DNA from: Caballeronia sp. SBC1
GTDB lineage: Bacteria; Pseudomonadota; Gammaproteobacteria; Burkholderiales; Burkholderiaceae
DNA: 64,000 nucleotides
Assembly (NCBI RefSeq): GCF_011493005.1
Contig: NZ_CP049156.1
Coordinates: 496,001 to 560,000, forward strand
Reading direction: 5' to 3'
The notes beneath the pieces were generated by a model. It ran no database searches, was not told the DNA's origin, and saw only the letters and a list, made by a program, of their open reading frames with translations. Positions 56,790 through 64,000 of this stretch are shown here, piece after piece. Position numbers and translations under genes: made by a program. Every line of letters begins with the position of its first letter. Position 1 is the stretch's first letter.

Positions 56790-58433
56790 ATGTCGCAAAC
56801 TACGTACACCAATCAAGATCTCGTCGGTGCAATTGACTATCCGATCATCTCGGCTCTCGCCGAAGTAGTGTTGCCAGCACCGGGTTTCATAGGTTTGTCG
56901 GAGCACTCTCTTGCTGGGATTCAGGATGTCACCAGGGGGCAGACGATGCAGGACGCCAATCCCGTACTCGTGTTCAATTCGATCGCGGGTGCCACCTATT
57001 CGGTATTCGACAATGACGTACTGGTTGGCACGATTACCGCCGTGGGCAACGAATCGCCCTGGTTCTTTTCGACGCTGTCAGAGGGGCTGCACAACATCAC
57101 GGTCACCTACGCGACGGACGCGGGCACGAGCGCGCCGTTGGCCTTCAGTTTCACCATTGATACTTCGCCTGTCGTACCGACCATTGCCAGTGTTATCGAT
57201 GTAGCCGGGCCCTTGGCGGGCGCGGTCGCTATGAGCGGCATCGCAACTGACCAGCATCCGGTCATCGAGGGTTCGGGTCATCGGGGCAACATCGTCGAGG
57301 TCTATGACAACACGACGCTGCTTGGCTCAGCGCCCGTCGATGGAGAGGGCAAATGGAGTTTTCAACCTGTCGCGGCATTGTCGGATGGCGCACACAACGT
57401 TCACGTAACGGCTACGAGCCTCATCGGAACAAGCGAAGCATCGCCTTCCTACGCATTCAGCACCACGCAAATCATGGTGACGGGCGTAACCAGCAATGGC
57501 GTTGATGTTGCGAACGGTGGGACGGTGAACGGCACGGTGACGGTGACCGGATGGATTGCCGACCCAAGCCTCGCGTCCAAGGGCATCGGGATTTACCTGA
57601 GCGGCGGCAATCAGGGAACGACTCGCGCGTGGGATAACAGCGTCGTCGGAAACATGACGATTAACGGCAATATTTTTACCGCTGTCATTGCCAAGGACTC
57701 AATCCTTCCCGGCAATTTTCCGCTCGCCGACGGTACTTACCACATCGACGTGAAAGCGCTGGGCGCGTCGAGCGATATCAGGACGACATCGAACGCGGAC
57801 CTCGGCTGGACTTTCACCGAAAACTCCAGCGCCCACGCAGTCCAAAGCGTAGCTGCAACCCACAGCGATGCGTCGACGGCAGCCACGCAAGCGGCATCGG
57901 CGGATGTTCAAGCCACGGCGAGTTCGGCGGTCAGTGACCACGCGGTTCTTCAAACGTCGAGCGCCAACCACACGGTGGACCTCAACGCTGATCCGGCATC
58001 CTATTTCAAGGACGCTTCGGCACACGTTCAGGGCGGCACGAGCGGCGTCAGCACGTTGCATCTGACGGGCGACCATCAGGTTCTGGACCTCACGTCGCTC
58101 AGCGGCAAGACGGCGGCGGCGAAGGTATCGGGTATTGAAGCGGTCGATCTGGGTGGCGCGCACAACATGCTGAAGCTGTCGCTGGTGGACGTGTTGAACC
58201 TGGCCGAGCCGGACCTGTTCCAAAAGGACGGCAAGCAGCAGATGCTGGTCAGCGGCTCGAATGGCGATTCAGTGGATCTGTCGAATGCGCACATTGCGGG
58301 CGTGGCTGACGGTCACTGGATGCAAGGTGGTACCGCAGTAGTTAGCGGCGTAACGTACAACGTGTACGAGCACTCGGGCGCTCACGTTGAACTGCTGGTT
58401 CAGCAAGGCGTGCAGATTGCATTGCACGGGTAA
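56790..58433 (+). CDS. Short Ig-like adhesin with type-I-secretion-like C terminus
   Basis: 547 residues from the ATG at 56790, chosen because AGAGG lies 11 bases upstream; in-frame ATGs at 56757 and 56781 are alternatives. No signal peptide. Two bacterial Ig-like repeats (about residues 55-130 and 160-230), a third beta-rich domain (230-345), a Ser/Ala/Thr-rich linker, and a C-terminal region (from about 400) with VDLGGAHNMLKLSLVDVLNL, VSGSNGDSVDLSNAHIAG and YNVYEHSGAHVELLVQQGV. That C terminus is typical of BapA/LapA-like type I secreted adhesins. It is very short for that class and no transporter genes are near. Confidence 0.8.
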   Translation: MSQTTYTNQDLVGAIDYPIISALAEVVLPAPGFIGLSEHSLAGIQDVTRGQTMQDANPVLVFNSIAGATYSVFDNDVLVGTITAVGNESPWFFSTLSEGLHNITVTYATDAGTSAPLAFSFTIDTSPVVPTIASVIDVAGPLAGAVAMSGIATDQHPVIEGSGHRGNIVEVYDNTTLLGSAPVDGEGKWSFQPVAALSDGAHNVHVTATSLIGTSEASPSYAFSTTQIMVTGVTSNGVDVANGGTVNGTVTVTGWIADPSLASKGIGIYLSGGNQGTTRAWDNSVVGNMTINGNIFTAVIAKDSILPGNFPLADGTYHIDVKALGASSDIRTTSNADLGWTFTENSSAHAVQSVAATHSDASTAATQAASADVQATASSAVSDHAVLQTSSANHTVDLNADPASYFKDASAHVQGGTSGVSTLHLTGDHQVLDLTSLSGKTAAAKVSGIEAVDLGGAHNMLKLSLVDVLNLAEPDLFQKDGKQQMLVSGSNGDSVDLSNAHIAGVADGHWMQGGTAVVSGVTYNVYEHSGAHVELLVQQGVQIALHG

Positions 58434-58488
58434 GAACCTCGGCTGGCGGACTGCTGGTGAAGTAGCGGACTATCGGCGGAGCAAGACG

Positions 58489-58530
58489 AAAAATGCCGCT
58501 GCGGAAACTAATCCGAAGCGGCATTTTTTT
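58489..58530 (+). terminator. Intrinsic terminator after the Ig-like gene
   Basis: AAATGCCGCT and AGCGGCATTT form the outer stem (inner GCGGA/TCCG helps), followed by seven T. Confidence 0.85.
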
Positions 58531-58552
58531 CGCTTGTGCCGGATCTTAGCCT

Positions 58553-58656
58553 CAAGCCTGACCTTCCGGCCTGACCTTGAAGCCTGATCGTCAAGCCTTA
58601 CCTTCGAGCGTTACCTTCTAGCTTGATCGTCAGGCCCTCCCCTCAAGCCTTCCCCA
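58553..58656. repeat. 13-bp degenerate tandem repeat, eight units
   Basis: Eight units of exactly 13 bases, for example CAAGCCTGACCTT, CCGGCCTGACCTT, GAAGCCTGATCGT, CAAGCCTTACCTT, CGAGCGTTACCTT, CTAGCTTGATCGT, CAGGCCCTCCCCT and CAAGCCTTCCCCA. The last unit contains the stop and final codons of proC (minus strand), so the array has grown out from the 3' end of that gene. Confidence 0.8.
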
Positions 58657-59455
58657 ACTCCGCGCCCATTTCCTTGGCCCTTGCATCAGCTGCCAAGGCG
58701 CCACGGACGATAGCGTCCTTCACGCCCTGGGCATCGAAGGAAGCTAACGCCGCTGCTGTCGTGCCACCCTTCGACGTCACGCGTTCGCGCAACACGCTCG
58801 CCGGTTCGCCCGATTGCGCCGCCAATTGCGCTGCGCCGGTGAACGTTGCTACCGCGAGCGCGCGGCCTTGCTCCTCGTCCATGCCGAGCTGGCGCGCGGC
58901 TTCCTGCATGGCTTCGATGAAATAAAACACGTACGCCGGACCGCTGCCCGAAATGGCGGTGACGGCGTCGATCTTCGATTCATCGTCGAACCAGACGATC
59001 TCACCAACGGCTTCAAGTACCTTCGACGCCAGCGCCTTCGCTGAACTGTCGACACCGGGCAGCGCTGCCAATCCTGTCACGCCCATGCCAATGAGCGCGG
59101 GCGTATTCGGCATGGTGCGCACGATCTGCGTGTAGCCACCGAGCCAGCGCGACAAATCGGCGGCACGAATGCCGGCAGCAATGCTGATCACCAGTTGCTT
59201 CGACAACACCGGCTGCAACGCCGCAGCCACGTCCTTCAACACTTGCGGTTTGACGGCCAGCAGGATGGCGTCATAGTCCGCGAGCTTCGAATCGACCGCC
59301 GCGCCAGTCGCAATACCGAACTCCTTTTCAGTGCGCTGCCGTGCTTCTTCGCCGGGATCGACAACGTACAGATCCGCCGGCGCGACGCCACGCTTGATCA
59401 ACCCGCCAACGAGTGCCGACGCCATGTTGCCGCCACCGATAAATGCAATTTTCAT
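58643..59455 (-). CDS. proC: Pyrroline-5-carboxylate reductase
   Basis: Last step of proline synthesis, NAD(P)H-dependent. 270 residues with the Rossmann start MKIAFIGGGNMASALVGGLI, the VRTMPNTPALIGMGVTGLAA block and the signature SGSGPAYVFYFIEAMQEAA near residue 165. Its stop codon lies in the last unit of a 13-bp tandem repeat. Follows yggS after 26 bases. Confidence 0.97.
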   Translation of the reverse strand: MKIAFIGGGNMASALVGGLIKRGVAPADLYVVDPGEEARQRTEKEFGIATGAAVDSKLADYDAILLAVKPQVLKDVAAALQPVLSKQLVISIAAGIRAADLSRWLGGYTQIVRTMPNTPALIGMGVTGLAALPGVDSSAKALASKVLEAVGEIVWFDDESKIDAVTAISGSGPAYVFYFIEAMQEAARQLGMDEEQGRALAVATFTGAAQLAAQSGEPASVLRERVTSKGGTTAAALASFDAQGVKDAIVRGALAADARAKEMGAELGKA

Positions 59456-59481
59456 GATGAAGTTGAAGTGGTCGAGAAGAG

Positions 59482-60186
59482 TTAGTGAGAATAATCGCGG
59501 GCGCCGAAGATAGCCGTGCCAATACGAACCATGGTCGAGCCTTCGAGAATAGCGGCTTCAATATCCGCCGACATGCCCATTGAAAGCGTGTCGAGTTCGA
59601 GGCCGTCAGCGCGCAACGTGTCCATGATTTCACGCAGGCGCCGATGCGGCGCGCGTTGTTCATCGAGTGTGCCGGCCGGTTCTGGAATCGCCATCAAGCC
59701 GCGTAATTTGAGCTTCGGCAGCGCGGCAATCGCGCGCGCAAGCGCCAGCGTTTCCTCTGGCGTCACGCCACTTTTCGACGCCTCTCCACTGACATTTACT
59801 TGCAGGCAGACGTTGAGCGCAGGCAAGTTGTTGCCACGCTGATCGGACAAACGCTCGGCAATCTTGAGCCGATCCACCGAATGCACCCAGTCGAAATTCT
59901 CGGCAACAACCTTCGTCTTGTTCGACTGCAACGGTCCGATGAAATGCCACTCAATCTCGCTGCGCAAATCCGCCAGTTCGCTTATCTTCGCGACCGCTTC
60001 CTGCACGTAGTTCTCGCCGAATGCGCGTTGCCCGGCGTTGAAGGCAGCGCGAACATCCTCTGCAGGAAAGGTCTTCGATACCGCGAGTAACGTGACCGCT
60101 GACGCGTCGCGCGAAGCGTCAGCCGCCGCTTTCGCGATGCGCTGACGGACTTCGTCGAGGTGACGGGCTACATGAGAGGAGGACAT
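59482..60186 (-). CDS. yggS: YggS/PROSC family PLP homeostasis protein
   Basis: 234-residue alanine-racemase-fold protein binding pyridoxal phosphate. The PLP lysine is in VTLLAVSKTFPAEDVRAAF near residue 37; GENYVQEAVAKI, EWHFIGPLQSNK and the C-terminal LSMGMSADIEAAI...TMVRIGTAIFG match the family. Usual partner of proC. Confidence 0.96.
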   Translation of the reverse strand: MSSSHVARHLDEVRQRIAKAAADASRDASAVTLLAVSKTFPAEDVRAAFNAGQRAFGENYVQEAVAKISELADLRSEIEWHFIGPLQSNKTKVVAENFDWVHSVDRLKIAERLSDQRGNNLPALNVCLQVNVSGEASKSGVTPEETLALARAIAALPKLKLRGLMAIPEPAGTLDEQRAPHRRLREIMDTLRADGLELDTLSMGMSADIEAAILEGSTMVRIGTAIFGARDYSH

Positions 60187-60267
60187 GGAATCGGACGCCG
60201 CTGGGTGAGTAGGCAGAAGTCCGATTATACGGATGCGATGTGCCGATCCAGCACGTGGCCGCCAGCG

Positions 60268-61494
60268 TTAGCCATACAGCAGATGCTCGACCAGTTGAAT
60301 CCAGTGCACGACGGGCGTGGACGTGCCGCTCTGCAAATGCGCGATGCAGCCCACGTTCGCCGAGACAATCATCTGCGGTTCAAGCTTCTCGAGCGCATCG
60401 AGTTTCTGGTCGCGCAGTGCGTACGAGAGCTTTGGCTGCAGTACCGAATACGTTCCCGCCGAGCCGCAGCACAAATGGTTATCGGCGGGAAGATGCACTT
60501 CTATGCCCAGCGCCGTCAGCAAGTTCTCCACGTGACCGCGGATCTGCTGGCCATGTTGCAGCGTGCAGGGCGGATGGAACGCGACAGTGTGGACTGCGCG
60601 CCGCCTTGTCATCGCGGTCAGTTCGTCCTCGTATTGCGGCAGGATCTCGGACAGGTCGCGCGTCAAGGCCACGATCCGGGCGGCCTTCTCCGCGTAGACG
60701 GGGTCATTACGCAGCAAATGTGCGTATTCCTTCACCGTCGCGCCGCAACCGGACGCGTTCATCACGATCGCCTCGACGCCGTTTTCCACATACGGCCACC
60801 ACGCGTCGATGTTCTTGCGCACGTCGTCCAGCGCTTCGTCGTTGAAGCCGAGATGCAGGCGAATCGCGCCGCAACAGCCCGCGTCGGGCGCGGTCAGGAT
60901 CTGGATGCCCAATGCGTCGAATACTCTGGCAGTCGCGATGTTGACGTTCGGCATCATGGCGGGCTGGACGCAGCCGGCGAGCATCAGCATGGTGCGCTCA
61001 TGCGTGCCGGTTGCCGGTTCGAGCGGCTGTTGCGCGATGGGAATCTTGGTCCGCAAGGCTTTGGGCAACAGCGGCCGGAACTGCTGGCCGAGTTTCATCG
61101 CAGGCGTGAAAAGCTTGCTGTTCGGCAGGAAGTTGGCGAGCAGTTTGCGTTGGACGCGTTGGCCGAACGGCCGCTCCACTTTTTCTTCCACCACCTTCCG
61201 GCCAATCTCCACCAGCCGTCCATATTGCACACCCGATGGACACGTGGTTTCGCAATTGCGGCACGTGAGGCAGCGGTCCAGGTGTAGTTGCGTGCTGCGT
61301 GTAACGGGCGCGCCTTCCAGCATCTGCTTGATCAGATAGATCCGGCCACGCGGGCCGTCGAGTTCATCGCCGAGTATCTGATAGGTCGGGCACGTTGCCG
61401 TGCAGAAGCCGCAATGCACGCACTTGCGCAGGATGGCCTCGGCCTCTTCGCCATCGGGCGTGTCGCGCATGAAGTCGGCGAGGTTGGTTTGCAT
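60268..61494 (-). CDS. glcF: Glycolate oxidase iron-sulfur subunit
   Basis: 408 residues. Two ferredoxin-type 4Fe-4S motifs near the N terminus (CVHCGFCTATCPTYQ at 26-40 and CLTCRNCETTCPSGVQYG at about 75) and two CCG domains (GCCGAIRLHL and LCCGSAGTYSVLQPKL). Works with GlcD and GlcE to oxidise glycolate to glyoxylate at the membrane. Separated from glcE by 14 bases. Confidence 0.96.
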   Translation of the reverse strand: MQTNLADFMRDTPDGEEAEAILRKCVHCGFCTATCPTYQILGDELDGPRGRIYLIKQMLEGAPVTRSTQLHLDRCLTCRNCETTCPSGVQYGRLVEIGRKVVEEKVERPFGQRVQRKLLANFLPNSKLFTPAMKLGQQFRPLLPKALRTKIPIAQQPLEPATGTHERTMLMLAGCVQPAMMPNVNIATARVFDALGIQILTAPDAGCCGAIRLHLGFNDEALDDVRKNIDAWWPYVENGVEAIVMNASGCGATVKEYAHLLRNDPVYAEKAARIVALTRDLSEILPQYEDELTAMTRRRAVHTVAFHPPCTLQHGQQIRGHVENLLTALGIEVHLPADNHLCCGSAGTYSVLQPKLSYALRDQKLDALEKLEPQMIVSANVGCIAHLQSGTSTPVVHWIQLVEHLLYG

Positions 61495-61508
61495 TGCGTG
61501 TGTTCAGT

Positions 61509-62597
61509 TCAGAAGTCGGGGTAGAGACGTCCGCGATTAAAAATGCTCGCGGGATCGAATGCAGCTTTCAGGCCACGATGAATCTTCATCAGCGGGGCAG
61601 GCAAGGGCGTGAAGACGCCCGCGTTGCGGTCGTACGATGCGCTTGAGCGGAAGATGGTCGCGTGGCCACCGGCCTGCTTGGCACTGATGCGCACGGTTTG
61701 CGGGTCGGCGTCGGTGATCCACCAGCGTTGCGCGCCGCCCCATTCCATCAGATGCGGGCCGGGAAGATGCATCGGCTCGGCAATCGATGGCAGCGAGAGC
61801 CGCCACAGAGCCGATTTCGGCGGTATGACCGCGAAGAACGGGTCGGATTGCTCGCGCAAGCCGCACCAGAAACGCTCGGCTTCCACGGCGTCCACCACTT
61901 CGCCGCCCAGCGATGTCCGCGCTGCTTTCACCGCGGCTTCCGCGCCGCCCAGGCGCAAGGCGAGCGTGTGGTCGCGCCACGCGCTGCCGCTCAGCGGCAA
62001 CGGATGGCCGCTCCACTCGTTGAGCTTGCGCACGGCGTCGGTGTCGTTCATTTCGAACTTGAGCGTGGCTTCGGCGACGGGCTTCGGCAGCACTTTCACC
62101 GATACCTCCAGGATCAGCCCCAGCGTGCCGAGAGAACCCGCAAGCAGCCGCGAGACGTCGTAGCCAGCGACGTTCTTCACTACCTGACCGCCGAAGTGCA
62201 GCACGTGGCCCTGGCCGTTCATCACCACGGCGCCGAGCACGAAGTCGCGCGGCGCACCGGCCGCAGCGCGCCGCGGGCCGGCGAGGCCGGCTGCAATACA
62301 GCCGCCGAGCGTGGCGTTTGGCCCGAAGTGGGGAGGTTCGAACGGCAGCATCTGGCCGCATTCATCCAGCCGCGCTTCGATCTCCCTGAGCGGCGTGCCG
62401 GCTTTCGCGGTGATCACGAGTTCGGCCGGGTCATATTCGATAATCCCGCGATGCGCCCGCGTATCGACTATTTCGCCTTGCAGCGCCTGCCCGTACCAAT
62501 CCTTCGTGCCGCCGCCGCGAATCCGTAGCGGGGTGTTGCTCGCCGTCGCGGCGCGTATACGCTCGGACCAGCTCGCGACAATATCTTCCTCTGTCAT
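61509..62597 (-). CDS. glcE: Glycolate oxidase FAD-binding subunit
   Basis: 362 residues. The FAD-binding domain (LRIRGGGTKDWYG near 24, and ATLGGCIAAGLAGPRRAAAG near 105 followed by DFVLGAVVMNGQGHVLHFGG) resembles GlcD but lacks the long substrate domain, as usual for GlcE. The C terminus AAFDPASIFNRGRLYPDF is characteristic. Downstream of glcD after about 200 bases. Confidence 0.95.
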   Translation of the reverse strand: MTEEDIVASWSERIRAATASNTPLRIRGGGTKDWYGQALQGEIVDTRAHRGIIEYDPAELVITAKAGTPLREIEARLDECGQMLPFEPPHFGPNATLGGCIAAGLAGPRRAAAGAPRDFVLGAVVMNGQGHVLHFGGQVVKNVAGYDVSRLLAGSLGTLGLILEVSVKVLPKPVAEATLKFEMNDTDAVRKLNEWSGHPLPLSGSAWRDHTLALRLGGAEAAVKAARTSLGGEVVDAVEAERFWCGLREQSDPFFAVIPPKSALWRLSLPSIAEPMHLPGPHLMEWGGAQRWWITDADPQTVRISAKQAGGHATIFRSSASYDRNAGVFTPLPAPLMKIHRGLKAAFDPASIFNRGRLYPDF

Positions 62598-62799
62598 GGT
62601 GTCCCGCGTTTTTTATGGCTCTTGGGTCAGTGTATCGGCGTGTTCCCGCACGGCCACTCGTATAAACGTGGATACCTGCGGGGGCTTGAACGCCTGGAAC
62701 CACCGCCGATGTTTCAAAGGGACATCAATGGGAATATTAAAGAGGCGTTATCCGCACGATCCGCACGCAACGTTTAGACGCGCCTCCTAAACACGCCGC

Positions 62800-64000
62800 T
62801 TAAAAGCGTGGAATATCGGGATGCGGCAGCAAGCCGCCGCGAATATGCATTTTCCCGTACTCGGCGCAACGCGCGCGCGTCGGGATGCCTTTGTCGGGAT
62901 TAAGCAGGCCGGGGGGATCGAAAGCACGTTTTATCGCGTGAAACGTATCGCGTTCTTCGGGCGAAAACTGGACGCACATGGAGTTGATCTTTTCGATACC
63001 CACGCCATGCTCGCCCGTCACCGTGCCGCCCAGTTCCACGCAGGTTTCCAGGATGTCACAACCGAATGCCTCTGCCCGGTGCCATTCGTCCAGATCGTTG
63101 CCGTTGAACAGGATCAGCGGATGCATGTTGCCGTCGCCGGCGTGGAACACGTTCATGCAACGCAGTGCATACTTTTTTTCCATCTCTTCAATACGCGCCA
63201 GCAGCGGCCCGATCTGGCGGCGCGGCACGGTGCCGTCCATGCAGTAGTAATCCGGCGAGATACGGCCAGCAGCCGGAAATGCGTTCTTCCGGCCGGACCA
63301 GAACTTCAACCGTTCGGCTTCCGAGCGCGAAATCTGGATGCGGTTCGCGCCGAATTCGCGCAGCACTGCCGTCATGCGCACGATTTCCTCCATGACTTCG
63401 TCTTGTGTACCGTCGGATTCGCACAAGAGGATCGCCTTGGCGTCGAGGTCGTAGCCCGCTTTCACGAATTCTTCCACGGCGCGTGTCGCGGGTTTATCCA
63501 TCATTTCGAGCCCGGCGGGGATGATGCCGGCCGCGATAATCGCTGCCACCGCATTGCCGCCTTTGACGACGTCGTCGAAGCTCGCCATGATCACTTGCGC
63601 CGTTTGCGGCTTCGGGATCAGCTTGACGGTGATCTCAGTGACGATGGCGAACATGCCCTCGCTGCCGATCAGCACAGCCAGCAGGTCGAGCCCCGGCGCG
63701 TCCAAACCGAGCGAACCGAATTCGAGGATGTCCCCTTCCATCGATACCGCGCGTACCCGCATCACGTTGTGACACGTAAGGCCGTATTTGAGGCAGTGGA
63801 CGCCGCCGGAATTCTCGCTGACATTGCCGCCGATAGTGCAGGCAATCTGCGATGACGGATCGGGCGCGTAGTAGAGCCCAAAGGGAGCGGCGGCTTCGGA
63901 TATGGCGAGATTGCGCACGCCCGGCTGGACCGTGGCGGTACGCGCGTACGGATCGACTTCCACAATCTTGCGAAAGCGCGCAAGCGACACCACGATCCCG
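62800..64000 (-). CDS. glcD: Glycolate oxidase catalytic subunit, 5' truncated by window edge
   Basis: FAD-linked oxidase subunit; about 400 of the usual near-500 residues are present and the frame runs off the right edge (GIVVSLARFRKIVEVDPYAR at the border), so the true start lies outside. Visible motifs: QIACTIGGNVSENSGGVHCL, the metal/substrate region NVFHAGDGNMHPLILF near the C terminus and GEHGVGIEK. The internal ATG near the edge is not a start. Confidence 0.95.
   Translation of the reverse strand, partial: GIVVSLARFRKIVEVDPYARTATVQPGVRNLAISEAAAPFGLYYAPDPSSQIACTIGGNVSENSGGVHCLKYGLTCHNVMRVRAVSMEGDILEFGSLGLDAPGLDLLAVLIGSEGMFAIVTEITVKLIPKPQTAQVIMASFDDVVKGGNAVAAIIAAGIIPAGLEMMDKPATRAVEEFVKAGYDLDAKAILLCESDGTQDEVMEEIVRMTAVLREFGANRIQISRSEAERLKFWSGRKNAFPAAGRISPDYYCMDGTVPRRQIGPLLARIEEMEKKYALRCMNVFHAGDGNMHPLILFNGNDLDEWHRAEAFGCDILETCVELGGTVTGEHGVGIEKINSMCVQFSPEERDTFHAIKRAFDPPGLLNPDKGIPTRARCAEYGKMHIRGGLLPHPDIPRF

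Noticed and set aside
58553..58656. Tandem array considered as a CRISPR
   Set aside because: Units are 13 bp with no spacers and no cas genes.

Overview
The window is a high-GC chromosomal segment of a betaproteobacterium of the family Burkholderiaceae, most likely Caballeronia, Paraburkholderia or a close relative. This rests on protein sequences and on neighbourhoods typical of the group: rnpB-osmC, rplM-rpsI-erpA-anmK-tyrS-dtd, dusB-fis-purH-ruvCAB, queA-tgt-yajC-secDF, oxyR-catalase-dps-ubiA and proC-yggS-glcFED. Genus assignment is inference. Most of the window is core genome with short intergenic gaps, overlapping start and stop codons and clear intrinsic terminators.

Layout. 1-3.9 kb: end of a DUF3025 gene, RNase P RNA, an OsmC protein, a 670-bp gap holding a candidate very small RNA, then ribosomal proteins L13 and S9 and the Fe-S carrier ErpA. 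3.9-8.8 kb: anhydromuramate kinase, tyrosyl-tRNA synthetase, D-aminoacyl-tRNA deacylase, a histidine phosphatase and an MpaB-type oxygenase. 8.9-14.4 kb: Holliday-junction genes ruvCAB, purine biosynthesis purH, and dusB-fis. 14.8-19.5 kb: a ubiquinone-type hydroxylase, Xaa-Pro aminopeptidase, an RlmL-like methyltransferase and a RelE/Phd toxin-antitoxin pair. 19.6-24.6 kb: three-part transhydrogenase, a Nudix hydrolase and mnmA. 24.7-27.4 kb: a TetR regulator and a secreted HSL-type esterase linked by three copies of one operator-like palindrome. 27.4-36.1 kb: a glutathione transferase, a four-gene Pqi (MCE) envelope transport operon, cytochrome b561 with two YceI proteins, and an MFS symporter. 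36.2-44.9 kb: secFD-yajC-tgt-queA and divergent recG. 45.1-49.9 kb: oxyR, catalase, dps and ubiA, with two unrecorded-looking small ORFs.

The clearest accessory region is 49.9-56.5 kb: a purine transport and catabolism cluster (AzgA-type permease, guanine deaminase, two paralogous MFS carriers, MarR regulator). It lies between full-length ubiA and a second, 89 percent identical copy of the last 144 bases of ubiA, which looks like an integration scar. Beyond it come a short type-I-secretion-style Ig-like adhesin, a 13-bp degenerate tandem repeat running into the proC stop codon, and the glycolate oxidase genes glcF, glcE and a truncated glcD.

The most unusual signals are: a roughly 60-nt candidate RNA at about 1808-1868 whose loop copies the anti-Shine-Dalgarno sequence of 16S rRNA, behind an 11+11 bp palindrome; a dispersed hairpin repeat (four copies) with compensatory base changes; the ubiA scar and its purine island with a possibly urate-sensing MarR; and the three-site TetR circuit. 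No tRNA, insertion sequence, integrase or CRISPR array was seen.
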